A stretch of DNA of 64,000 nucleotides from Pseudomonas sp. FP2335 (GTDB lineage Bacteria; Pseudomonadota; Gammaproteobacteria; Pseudomonadales; Pseudomonadaceae), in assembly GCF_030687535.1 (NCBI RefSeq), contig NZ_CP117437.1, forward strand, positions 558,001 through 622,000, in the 5' to 3' direction. The position numbers were made by a program, and so were the translations under genes. Positions 25,255 to 37,167 of the stretch are shown piece by piece. The first letter of the stretch is position 1; each line of letters starts with the position of its first letter. The notes under the pieces are model-generated. The model ran no database searches. It was not told the DNA's origin and was given only the letters and a program-made list of their open reading frames with translations.

Positions 25255-26694
25255 TCAATATCCCGGTCGGGCTTTTAGCTGCTCGGCGGCTGCCTTGGCC
25301 AAATCCGGCGGCAGGAAGTCGCGGTCCGGGTTGTAGTCCGCCTTCAGATAACGCGCCAGATCCTGCAAATCCCCCGGGTTCAACGTCCCCGCCGCCTGCT
25401 TCAAGCGCAGGTTGTCGAGGATGTAGTCATAGCGGCTGTTGTTGTAGTTGCGCACCGACGAGTACAGCTGGCGCTGCGAATCCAGCACATCGACGATATT
25501 GCGCGTACCCACCTGATAGCCGATCTCCGTGGCTTCCACCGCGCTCTGGTTGGAGATGATCGACTGGCGACGCGCCTGCACCTGTTCCACATCGGTGTTC
25601 ACCGCGCGGTGCAGGTTGCGTGTGTTTTCCACCACCTGGCGACGCAGGCCTTCGCGTTGCTGCTCGGTCTGGTCCAGGCGCGAATAGGATTCGCGCACTT
25701 GCGAGCTGGTCAGCCCGCCGCTGTAGAGCGGGATGCTCAGGCGCAGGCCGATGGTGCGTTGGGACACATCGCCGCCGTACGGCACCGGCAACTGGTTGGG
25801 GTTGCTGAAGCCGAGCGCATCGTTATCGCCTTTTTCGTACTGCGCCACGGCGTCGAGGGTCGGCGCGTGGCCGGCCTTGCGCTGCTTGAGGGTTTCTTCG
25901 GCGGCGGTGACAGCGTAGTTGCTGGCCAGCAGGTTCAGGTTTTGGCGCCCGGCGGTTTCGACCCAGGATTTGGCGTCGTTCGGCAGCGGCGGCAGTACCG
26001 GCAGGGTGTGGACGATGCCCTGAATCGAGTTGTACTGGCGATTGGTCAGGGTGATCAGGGCTTCGAACGCGTCTTCTACCTGGCGCTGGGCGAGGATGCG
26101 GTTGGCGCGGGCAGTGTCGTAGCTGGCCTGGGATTGCAGCACGTCGGTCTTGTCCGACAGGCCGACGTCGAAGCGTTCGTTGGACTGGTCCAGCTGGCGC
26201 TTGAAGGCATTTTCTTCGGCCTTGGTGGAGGCCAGGTTGTCCTGGGCGCGCAGCACGGCGAAGTAGTTTTCGGCGCTTTGCAGGATCAGGTTCTGTTCGG
26301 TGGCCGAGAGTTGCAGCGCGGCCTGTTCGTTGACGGCTTCGGCGGCTTGCAGCTGGAACCAGCGGTCGGCGCGGAACAGCGGCTGGCTCAAGGTTGCGCG
26401 CCACGAATGCGCATCGCGATTGGCAGTGCCTGATGGCTGCGAGAGCTGGGTGCGCACGTTGTTGCTGTCGGCACCGGCCGACAGGTTCGGCAGCAAACCG
26501 GCGCGGGCCTGTGGCACCACTTCTTTTTGCGCGCCGTATTGGGCGCGGGCGGCCGCCAGGTCAGCGTTGTTGTTTACCGCTTCCTGGTAGACGCTGACCA
26601 AGTCAGTGTTGGCGGACAAGGGCGCTTCTGCTGCCCAAACCATTCCATTGGTCGCACAAGACACGGCAAGAGCCAGTGAGAGTTTGCGCAGCAT
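25255..26694 (-). CDS. TolC-family outer-membrane efflux protein
   Basis: A 479-residue outer-membrane channel protein with a signal peptide (KLSLALAVSCATNGMVWAAE) and two repeated OEP domains rich in Gln, Asn and Ala heptads, as in TolC (type I secretion and multidrug efflux). ATG 26694 is chosen over an upstream ATG because AGGGA lies eight bases before it. Without a linked membrane-fusion or inner-membrane gene, it likely serves several transporters. Corresponds to PA4974 by position, divergent from thiC. Confidence 0.92.
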   Translation of the reverse strand: MLRKLSLALAVSCATNGMVWAAEAPLSANTDLVSVYQEAVNNNADLAAARAQYGAQKEVVPQARAGLLPNLSAGADSNNVRTQLSQPSGTANRDAHSWRATLSQPLFRADRWFQLQAAEAVNEQAALQLSATEQNLILQSAENYFAVLRAQDNLASTKAEENAFKRQLDQSNERFDVGLSDKTDVLQSQASYDTARANRILAQRQVEDAFEALITLTNRQYNSIQGIVHTLPVLPPLPNDAKSWVETAGRQNLNLLASNYAVTAAEETLKQRKAGHAPTLDAVAQYEKGDNDALGFSNPNQLPVPYGGDVSQRTIGLRLSIPLYSGGLTSSQVRESYSRLDQTEQQREGLRRQVVENTRNLHRAVNTDVEQVQARRQSIISNQSAVEATEIGYQVGTRNIVDVLDSQRQLYSSVRNYNNSRYDYILDNLRLKQAAGTLNPGDLQDLARYLKADYNPDRDFLPPDLAKAAAEQLKARPGY

Positions 26695-26738
26695 GAGGCG
26701 TTCCCTGATCAAATATTACGGCGATAATTTGTCGGCCA

Positions 26739-26767
26739 AGGCTACGGCCGCAGCTTCAGAGCGTCAA
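26739..26767 (-). promoter_or_regulatory. Candidate sigma-70 promoter of the tolC-family gene
   Basis: On the minus strand TTGACG (26762-26767) stands 17 bases from TAGCCT (26739-26744). A second possibility is TTGGCC (26734-26739) with TAATAT (26713-26718) at 15 bases. Consensus matches only. Confidence 0.4.
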
Positions 26768-26853
26768 GCCTTGGAGCCGTACCGAGTGTAGTGGCGCGAT
26801 CACGGCACAACAATCCTGCAATTGCGCCATTCATCATGCTGAATGCACCGCCA

Positions 26854-26882
26854 TTGGCAATTTGCCTACGCCATGGTCTAGA
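26854..26882 (+). promoter_or_regulatory. Candidate sigma-70 promoter of thiC
   Basis: TTGGCA (26854-26859) is followed after 17 bases by TCTAGA (26877-26882). Transcription would start a few bases before the P1 stem of the TPP riboswitch, which supports the placement. Confidence 0.45.
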
Positions 26883-26892
26883 CTGGCCGCGT

Positions 26893-26983
26893 TCTTGTCG
26901 GGGTGCCTTGTTGGAAGGCTGAGATCGGTAAATACCGGATCCCGTTGAACCTGATCAGGTTAGCGCCTGCGTAGGGAACAAGA
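26893..26983 (+). promoter_or_regulatory. TPP riboswitch (THI element)
   Basis: The THI-box signatures are present in order: GGGGTGCC, AAGGCTGAGAT, CCCGTTGAACCTGATCAGG and GCGTAGGGAACA. P1 closes by TCTTGT (26893-26898) with ACAAGA (26978-26983). Binding of thiamine pyrophosphate is expected to repress thiC. The ligand is known for the class; the gene-off mode here is inferred. Confidence 0.97.
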
Positions 26984-27025
26984 TTTCTCGTCACCCGGCG
27001 AGTCCTCTTGTGCTTCGTCCGGGAT

Positions 27026-27080
27026 GCTGTTCGACAATCGAACAGCCCTTGTGCGCCAAGCACAGCACTGGTTCCAGTGC
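27026..27080 (+). promoter_or_regulatory. Two hairpins in the thiC riboswitch expression platform
   Basis: GCTGTTCGA (27026-27034) pairs perfectly with TCGAACAGC (27038-27046). GCACTG (27065-27070) pairs with CAGTGC (27075-27080). Neither has a run of T after it, so a classical terminator is not supported; control may act through translation or Rho. The remainder of the 452-base gap between the tolC-family gene and thiC holds the two promoters and the riboswitch and no gene. Confidence 0.5.
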
Positions 27081-27128
27081 GTCCATCCGTCACAGGTTCG
27101 CTCCGACAAAAATCCACCGCCTGGATAA

Positions 27129-29036
<1,908 letters not shown>

Positions 29037-29066
29037 TCCGGGATTGGAGGTGCCTGTACCGGCCTC

Positions 29067-29139
29067 TTCGCGAGCAAGCCCGCTCCCACATTTTGAATGT
29101 ATTCACAGTTCAAAATGTGGGAGCGGGCTTGCTCGCGAA
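29067..29139. repeat. Perfect 31-bp inverted repeat made of two REP elements
   Basis: Bases 29067-29097 are exactly complementary to 29109-29139 across an 11-base loop. Each arm is a GCGGGCTTGCTCGCGA REP plus TTCAAAAT. Unlike the other pairs here, the GTGGGAG ends face inward. It separates thiC from the permease gene and would form an extremely stable RNA hairpin. Confidence 0.95.
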
Positions 29140-29181
29140 AGCAATCTCCCAAACAAAAAATGCCCCTCAGAGATAACACCC

Positions 29182-30471
29182 TTGAGCATTCAACCGAGTA
29201 CCTACTCCCCTGATATAGCCGTGCCGAGCGACAAACGAGTCTTCGGCGCCCGCGACCTGTTCTCCCTGTGGTTCTCCCTCGGCATCGGCCTGATGGTCCT
29301 GCAAACCGGCGCCTTGCTCGCACCGGGCCTGGGCCTGTCCGGCTCGCTGCTGGCGATCTTCCTCGGCACCCTGGTTGGCGTGTTGCTGCTGGCCGCCGTC
29401 GGCGTGATCGGTAGCGACACCGGCCTGTCTGCCATGGCCGCGCTGAAACTCAGCCTCGGCGCCAAGGGCGCGAGCCTGCCGGCGTTGCTCAACCTGCTGC
29501 AACTGATCGGCTGGGGCTCGTTCGAAATCATCGTGATGCGCGACGCCGCCAGCCTGTTGGGCACGCGGGCGTTCAGCGAAGGCAGCCTGCTGGCCAGTCC
29601 GTTGTTGTGGACGCTGTTTTTCGGTGGCCTGGCGACCTTGCTGGCCGTCAGTGGGCCGCTGACCTTTGTGCGCCAGATCCTGCGCAAATGGGGCATCTGG
29701 CTGCTGCTCGCCGCATGTCTGTGGCTGACCTGGAACCTGTTCGCCAAGGCCGATCTTGGCGCACTGTGGGCCCAGGCCGGCGATGGCTCGATGCCGTTTG
29801 CGGTGGGTTTCGACATTGCCATCGCCATGCCGCTGTCGTGGCTGCCGCTGATTGCCGATTACTCACGCTTCGGCAAGCGCGCCAAAAGCGTATTCGGCGG
29901 CACCGCGCTGGGCTTTTTCATCGGTAATTTCTGGCTGATGAGCCTGGGCGTGGCCTACACCCTGGCGTTTGCGCCAAGCGCTGAAGTGAATGCGCTGCTG
30001 TTGGCCTTGGCCGGTGCGGGCCTGGGGATTCCGCTGTTGCTGATCCTGCTGGATGAGTCGGAAAACGCCTTTGCCGATATTCACTCGGCGGCGGTGTCCA
30101 GCGGCATCCTATTGCGCCTGAAAGTCGAGCACCTGGCCCTGGCGATTGGCGTGATCTGTACGCTGATCGCCTGCTTCGCGCCTTTGGCCCAGTACCAGAA
30201 TTTCCTGCTGCTGATCGGTTCGGTGTTTGCGCCGCTGTTCGGCGTGGTGCTGGTGGATCACTTCATTCTGCGCCGTCGTGGCCCGGGTCTGGTCGCCGCT
30301 CTGCGTTGGCCGGCGCTGCTGGCGTGGTTGGGGGGCATCGGCACTTACCACCTGCTGGCCAACCTGTATCCGGATCTCGGCGCAACCCTGCCGGCGCTGC
30401 TGCTGGCAGGGCTGTTGCAGTTCATCCTCGGGCGCGTGTTCAGCGGCGCGCAGGCACCCATTCAGGCTTGA
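29182..30471 (+). CDS. cytX: Putative hydroxymethylpyrimidine/cytosine permease (CytX-like)
   Basis: A 429-residue, roughly 12-helix permease of the nucleobase:cation symporter-1 family (FSLWFSLGIGLMVLQTGALL in helix 1, WLPLIADYSRFGKRAKS in the middle). CytX proteins are often under TPP riboswitches and are proposed to import the thiamine pyrimidine precursor. Placement after thiC supports this. No ATG fits; TTG 29182 gives an N-terminus of LSIQPSTYSPD, GTG 29221 being the alternative. The last 32 bases overlap the converging lipoprotein gene, an antisense overlap. Confidence 0.86.
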   Translation: MSIQPSTYSPDIAVPSDKRVFGARDLFSLWFSLGIGLMVLQTGALLAPGLGLSGSLLAIFLGTLVGVLLLAAVGVIGSDTGLSAMAALKLSLGAKGASLPALLNLLQLIGWGSFEIIVMRDAASLLGTRAFSEGSLLASPLLWTLFFGGLATLLAVSGPLTFVRQILRKWGIWLLLAACLWLTWNLFAKADLGALWAQAGDGSMPFAVGFDIAIAMPLSWLPLIADYSRFGKRAKSVFGGTALGFFIGNFWLMSLGVAYTLAFAPSAEVNALLLALAGAGLGIPLLLILLDESENAFADIHSAAVSSGILLRLKVEHLALAIGVICTLIACFAPLAQYQNFLLLIGSVFAPLFGVVLVDHFILRRRGPGLVAALRWPALLAWLGGIGTYHLLANLYPDLGATLPALLLAGLLQFILGRVFSGAQAPIQA

Positions 30472-31186
30472 GGATACCGTCCAGGCGCGAGTAGGGGATT
30501 TGCAACTCGACGTGGCCCAGGGCGTAAGGCGCGATGGTGGAGGTGGGGTACTTGAGGATCACCCCACCGTAGGTCAGTGCCACGTTCGGGGTTTTCTGGA
30601 AGGGGTAGGTCTTCACGAACTCCGGTTCCAGGCTCAGGCGGGTGCTGATCAGCCAGCTGTTGTGGGCTACCTGGGCGGCTTTCCAGAACGCGTCCTCTTT
30701 GCCGGGCAGCAGCATGTCGGTCAACGTCAGGGCCTTTTGTTGCTGGCGCGAATAGTTGATGAACCCGCGGCCCGGCTCGCCGTGGGTAACGCCCTGGTCC
30801 AGGTAGCTGGACAGCTCGATGATCACCAAGCCGTCATGCTGCTCACGTACCTTGGCCTGCAAGTACATGCTGTTGCGCGGCGCGGCGGTGCGCAGGAATT
30901 GCTCGCGATAGGTCTCAAGGCTGGTCGGCAGCGGGTCGTTCGCGTTGGTGCGGGTCATTTCCAGCAGGCGCTGTTCGATCAGGGCGTCCAGCTTGGGCTC
31001 CTTGGCGAAGTGCACGGTGTCGATGTTCACCAGTGGGCAATCGGCGCTGGCACAACCGGCCTGGCTTTGCTCGGTGGTGTCGCGGGTGGCTTCCAGCGGC
31101 GTGCGCCAGCTGGGTTGGAACAGGCTTTGACAGGCGCCGAGGGTCAGTGCGATGCAGGCCACGGAGGCGATTTTTAAAAGCGACAT
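30440..31186 (-). CDS. DUF3298/RsiV-like lipoprotein
   Basis: A 248-residue predicted lipoprotein: signal peptide with lipobox LTLGACQS, so it is anchored through Cys19. The rest looks like the periplasmic DUF4163/DUF3298 pair found in RsiV, PdaC and relatives, with SSYLDQGVTHGEPGRGFINY as the recognisable core. Related domains bind lysozyme or peptidoglycan-related ligands, but the function here is unknown. AAGGA precedes the ATG. It converges with and overlaps cytX. Corresponds to PA4972 by position. Confidence 0.82.
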   Translation of the reverse strand: MSLLKIASVACIALTLGACQSLFQPSWRTPLEATRDTTEQSQAGCASADCPLVNIDTVHFAKEPKLDALIEQRLLEMTRTNANDPLPTSLETYREQFLRTAAPRNSMYLQAKVREQHDGLVIIELSSYLDQGVTHGEPGRGFINYSRQQQKALTLTDMLLPGKEDAFWKAAQVAHNSWLISTRLSLEPEFVKTYPFQKTPNVALTYGGVILKYPTSTIAPYALGHVELQIPYSRLDGILKPEWVPARR

Positions 31187-31377
31187 GGATGTCCTTCGTC
31201 TATCGATAAGAGCGAAATTGTGCAGGTTCGACTACCGGCATGGCCGTCAGTTCGCCACTAAGCTGAATAGAGTGAGTTTGACGTTCGCCGTCTATCCCGG
31301 CAACTGGAAAGGGGCTGCACCAACGGGCGCGAGCGCGTTAGGATGGCGCGAATTGCACAGGCTTAACGAGGCAGGAT

Positions 31378-31995
31378 ATGACGGATACAGCGAAATCGAC
31401 GCCGAGCGCGGTCGAGATTGTTCAGCGCGACAATGCCTATCAGGGCTTCTACAAGCTTGATCGGGTGCAATTGCGCCATGAAAAATTCGACGGTGGCATG
31501 AGCCGTGTGATCAACCGCGAAGTTTTCGTTCGTCATGACGCCGTGTGTGTATTGCCCTACGACCCCCAGCGCGACGAAGTGGTGTTGATCGAACAGTTCC
31601 GCGTCGGCGCCCTGGGCCGTACCGACAACCCCTGGCTGATCGAGATGGTCGCTGGCCTGATCGACAAGGATGAGGAGCCGGAGGAGGTTGCACACCGCGA
31701 AGCCGAGGAGGAAGCTGGGCTGACATTCTCCGCGCTGTGGCCGATCACCAAATATTTCCCATCGCCTGGCGGCAGTACCGAATTTGTCCACTTGTTCCTG
31801 GGCCGTTGCGACAGCTCGGGCGCCGGTGGCGTCCATGGACTGGAAGAAGAGGCAGAAGACATCCGCGTCACCGTCTGGGCTTTTGAAGACGCCCTGCAAG
31901 CGGTGCGCGACGGCAGGATTTCCAACGCAGCCAGCATCATCACCCTGCAATGGCTTGCGCTTAATCGCGCGGAAGTGAGGGGGTTATGGCAGTAA
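31378..31995 (+). CDS. nudF: ADP-ribose diphosphatase NudF
   Basis: A 205-residue Nudix hydrolase cleaving ADP-ribose to AMP and ribose-5-phosphate. The Nudix box is complete: GLIDKDEEPEEVAHREAEEE near residues 97-116, then AGL. FPSPGGSTE downstream is typical of the ADP-ribose class. The start ATG lies seven bases after GAGGCAGG. It overlaps yqiB by 10 bases, and the same order nudF-yqiB-cpdA-yqiA-parE occurs in E. coli, which makes the assignment firm. Confidence 0.95.
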   Translation: MTDTAKSTPSAVEIVQRDNAYQGFYKLDRVQLRHEKFDGGMSRVINREVFVRHDAVCVLPYDPQRDEVVLIEQFRVGALGRTDNPWLIEMVAGLIDKDEEPEEVAHREAEEEAGLTFSALWPITKYFPSPGGSTEFVHLFLGRCDSSGAGGVHGLEEEAEDIRVTVWAFEDALQAVRDGRISNAASIITLQWLALNRAEVRGLWQ

Positions 31996-32435
31996 AGGCA
32001 CGGGAACGTTATCGCGTCGACCTGATCGGGCTGCAAGCAGCCTGCGAGGCCAACTATGCGCGGTTGATGCGTCTGCTCCCCGACATGCGCCACGCCCCGG
32101 CGGCCAGGCGCATCGGCGTGACCCATGGGGACCAGATGCTTGGCGTGCTGACCCTGGAAGTCATCGTCAATTGCCCGTACACCACTACCCTGCGCGTGCG
32201 CCAGGAGCACAGCCTGCCGTGGCTGCCGGTGCCGCAACTGGAAGTGCAGGTGTACCACGACGCACGCATGGCCGAAGTGATCAGCGCCGAACATGCGCGG
32301 CGCTTTCGCAGCATCTACCCTTACCCGAACGTGTTCATGCACCAGCCCGATGAGAAAGCACAGCTCAATGTGTTCCTCGGTGAATGGTTGAGTCACTGCC
32401 TGGCCCTGGGCCATGAGTTCGAAGCGGTGCGGTAG
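31986..32435 (+). CDS. yqiB: DUF1249 protein YqiB
   Basis: A 149-residue cytoplasmic protein of the DUF1249 family (YRVDLIGLQAACEANYARLM at the start, the core VQVYHDARMAEVIS). Function unknown; it is conserved between nudF and cpdA in gammaproteobacteria. The ATG at 31986 sits inside the 3' end of nudF after GAGGGGG, so translation is coupled. Confidence 0.92.
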   Translation: MAVKARERYRVDLIGLQAACEANYARLMRLLPDMRHAPAARRIGVTHGDQMLGVLTLEVIVNCPYTTTLRVRQEHSLPWLPVPQLEVQVYHDARMAEVISAEHARRFRSIYPYPNVFMHQPDEKAQLNVFLGEWLSHCLALGHEFEAVR

Positions 32436-32532
32436 ATGTGAACTGCGTCTGCTTCCCCTGGTTTCCTCTTTGTGTCCTGCCCAGCATAATCACGCCAACT
32501 GTCCATTTCTGTGATTGCCTTGGGAGAGCGCC

Positions 32533-33348
32533 TTGCCGAGCGTATCCACCGTGAACCCCGATGCGCCGGCGCTGCTGGTGCAACTGTCCGACAGCCACCT
32601 GTTTGCCGAGGCCGACGGCACGCTGCTGGGCATGAACACCCGTGAAAGCCTGCAACAGGTGATCGCGTTGGTGCGCACGCAACAACCGCAGATCGACCTG
32701 ATGCTGGCCACTGGCGATCTGTCCCAGGACGGCACGCTGGCGTCGTACCAGCAATTTCGCGACATGACCCGGCAGATCGATGCGCCGGCACGCTGGATTC
32801 CCGGCAACCATGACGAACCCCAGATCATGGCCCACGCTGCCGTGCACAGTGATCTGTTGGAACCGGTGGTCGATGTCGGCCACTGGCGCATCATCCTGCT
32901 GGACTCCGCCGTGCCGGGCTCGGTGCCCGGTTACTTGCAGGATCAGCAACTGCAACTGCTCGTCCAGGCGTTGAGTGAAGCGCCGAATCGCCATCATTTG
33001 GTGTGTTTCCACCATCACCCGGTGTCCATTGGCTGTGCCTGGATGGAGCCCATCGGCCTGCGCAATCCCGACGCGCTGTTTGCCGTGCTGGATCGCTTCC
33101 CGCAGGTCAAGGCAGTGCTCTGGGGGCATGTGCACCAGGAAATCGACCGCGAGCGCAACGGCGTGCGGTTGTTGGCCTCGCCGTCGACCTGCATCCAGTT
33201 CGCGCCGGGCAGCGAGGATTTCCAGGTCAGCGAGCAGGCGCCGGGGTATCGCTGGTTGCGATTGCATGCCGACGGGCGGTTGGAAACTGGCGTGGAGCGG
33301 GTCCAGGACTTCGAATTTACGGTGGATTACGGCAGCAACGGCTATTAA
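32533..33348 (+). CDS. cpdA: 3',5'-cyclic-AMP phosphodiesterase
   Basis: A 271-residue class III metallophosphoesterase. The metal-binding blocks appear in order: LSDSHLF near residue 17, TGDLSQDG near 60, GNHDE near 91, HHHP near 160 and GHVHQE near 199. CpdA degrades cAMP and so limits CRP/Vfr signalling. The start is TTG 32533 with GGGAGAG seven bases upstream; this gives the length of the P. aeruginosa enzyme. An upstream TTG lacks a ribosome site. A REPIN separates it from yqiA. Confidence 0.93.
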   Translation: MPSVSTVNPDAPALLVQLSDSHLFAEADGTLLGMNTRESLQQVIALVRTQQPQIDLMLATGDLSQDGTLASYQQFRDMTRQIDAPARWIPGNHDEPQIMAHAAVHSDLLEPVVDVGHWRIILLDSAVPGSVPGYLQDQQLQLLVQALSEAPNRHHLVCFHHHPVSIGCAWMEPIGLRNPDALFAVLDRFPQVKAVLWGHVHQEIDRERNGVRLLASPSTCIQFAPGSEDFQVSEQAPGYRWLRLHADGRLETGVERVQDFEFTVDYGSNGY

Positions 33349-33372
33349 AAGCTGCAAACACTGATCATAAAT

Positions 33373-33458
33373 GTGGGAGCTGGCTTGCCTGCGACAGCGG
33401 TCTGCCAGCAATCAATGTGTGGCTGATACACCGCTGTCGCAGGCAAGCCAGCTCCCAC
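33373..33458. repeat. REPIN, CTGGCTTGCCTGCGA type
   Basis: GTGGGAGCTGGCTTGCC with GCGACAGCGG faces its reverse complement over 86 bases, between cpdA and yqiA on the same strand. The arms match throughout the 28 outer bases. Confidence 0.92.
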
Positions 33459-33540
33459 ATTGGTTCTTCTTATGTCCTGTAGATACCACCCCGATCCCTG
33501 TAAACTGCGCCTCTTTGGCCCAAGTCACGGAGAGCCCGGC

Positions 33541-34149
33541 ATGTCCGCTTCGATCCTGTATATCCACGGTTTCAACAGCGCGCCGGCGTCCAACAAGGCC
33601 AGCCAGTTGATCACCGTGATGGACGCCCTCGGCCTGGCCGACCAGTTGCGTGTGCCGGCCCTGCATCACCACCCGCGTCAGGCAATTCCCCAACTGGAAG
33701 CGGCGATCGCTGAACTGGGGCGGCCACTGCTGGTCGGCAGCTCACTCGGCGGCTACTATGCAACCCATCTTGCCGAACGCCATGGCCTCAAGGCGCTGCT
33801 GGTCAACCCGGCGATCAGCCCCCATCGGATGTTCGACGGTTACCTGGGCACCCAGAAGAACCTCTACACCGATGAAACCTGGGAATTGACCCACGACCAC
33901 GTCGCGGCCCTGGCCGAGCTGGAAGTGGCGGCGCCCCAGGACGCCGCGCGTTACCAGGTGTGGTTGCAGACCGGCGATGAAACGCTGGACTACCGCCTCG
34001 CCCAACAGTATTACCGTGCCTGCGCCTTGCGCATCCAGGCCGGTGGCGACCATGGTTACCAGGGGTTCGCCAGGCAATTGCCGGCGTTGTTGAGCTTTGC
34101 CGGGATTGGCGCAGATCAGTATCAATCCTTCGATTTTTCGTCATTGTAA
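33541..34149 (+). CDS. yqiA: YqiA/YcfP-type alpha/beta-hydrolase
   Basis: A 202-residue small esterase. The nucleophile elbow is GSSLGGYYA near residues 66-74, oxyanion-hole residues are in YIHGFNSAP at the N-terminus, and the late Asp and His are in TGDE and GGDHGY. E. coli YqiA hydrolyses acyl-CoA or short esters; the true substrate is uncertain. ATG 33541 follows GGAGAG at eight bases. It lies just upstream of parE, as in enteric bacteria. Confidence 0.92.
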   Translation: MSASILYIHGFNSAPASNKASQLITVMDALGLADQLRVPALHHHPRQAIPQLEAAIAELGRPLLVGSSLGGYYATHLAERHGLKALLVNPAISPHRMFDGYLGTQKNLYTDETWELTHDHVAALAELEVAAPQDAARYQVWLQTGDETLDYRLAQQYYRACALRIQAGGDHGYQGFARQLPALLSFAGIGADQYQSFDFSSL

Positions 34150-34170
34150 AAATCGCAGGTCATTTTTTAA

Positions 34171-36101
<1,931 letters not shown>

Positions 36102-36102
<1 letters not shown>

Positions 36103-37097
36103 TGCGCACAGGTTTCGCCCTGGCGATCCTGGTGTTGAGCGGGTTGGCGGCTGCCTCGGTGGCTGCTGCGCCCGTGGCTGAACTCAAGTTGGTATCCGAA
36201 CACCCGGTAGACGGCATGCGCGGCGGCAACCTGTCGGGCCTGGCGTTGTGTGGCAAGGAGCTGTGGACCGTTTCTGATCGCGACGACGACCAGATCTATC
36301 GCCTGGACATCAGCGCGCCGACCTGGAAGGCCGAGACGGTGAAGATCGACGTGCCGCCGGTGCCGGAGTCCGGTTTGCCTTGGGGGCTGCGTTCGCGCAC
36401 CAAGGCCGCGTCGTTCATTCGCGGTGGCGACCTGGATTTTGAAGGCATCAGTTGCGACGCCGCGGGCAACCGCTACATTGTCAGCGAAGCCCATGCTGCG
36501 GTGCTGCAAGTGCCGGCCAGTGGGGCGCCCGAGTGGTTGCGGATCGCCCCGGGCATGGTGCGCGAGGCGCGGGCCAGTGGCCTATTGCTGCACTTCAATG
36601 CGTTGTTTGAAGGCTTGGCGATAAATCCTGAAGGCAATCAGATTTGGCTCGCGGCCGAGCGCGAGCGGCGCGGCCTAATCTCGATCAAGCGTCCGCAAAG
36701 CCTGTGGGATTGCGACGGCCCGTGTGTGTTGCTGAGCGAGGCCGGCCAGGAAGTGCAGCCCGCCCAGTTCTCCAATGCCAAGGCGGTGTCCAAGGACTTT
36801 TCCGACCTGGCGCTGTTCAATGGCAAGCTGTTTACCCTTGAGCGCAATGCGTTCCAGATCTGCCGGCGCGATGCGGTCACGGCCAAAGTCGAGCTGTGCT
36901 GGTCGTTTGCCGACGAGACCCTGACCCCAGCGCGGCGCTACCCTCAGGCCTATGGCCTGGCCGAAGCCCTGGTGGTGGATGCCGACGGTGCCTGGTTGGG
37001 CATCGACAACAACTTCGGCCCGCGTGCCGATGGTGAAAAACGCCCGGTGGTTTATCGTTTCGCCGCCCCGGCCGGTGGCTGGAGTGCCCAGCCATGA
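36102..37097 (+). CDS. Exported esterase-like phytase-domain protein
   Basis: A 331-residue secreted protein: signal peptide GFALAILVLSGLAAASVAAA, then a single beta-propeller-like domain of the 'esterase-like activity of phytase' family, with DRDDDQIYRL and GGDLDFEGISCDAAGNRYIVSE as the recognisable blocks. The activity is predicted only. It is translationally coupled to parE (TGATG) and followed 70 bases later by parC, so it is embedded in the topoisomerase IV operon without a clear functional reason. PA4966 in P. aeruginosa is in the same place. Confidence 0.85.
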
Positions 37098-37167
37098 TTT
37101 TTGATTATTTTGAATTGACCCGGCGCCGCGGCATTTCCGCTGTGCCTTACCCAATGATGAGGCCCGC

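Noticed and set aside
31276..31350. Promoter of nudF using TTGACG at 31278
   Set aside because: No -10-like hexamer lies at the right distance; TAGGAT further on lacks a -35.
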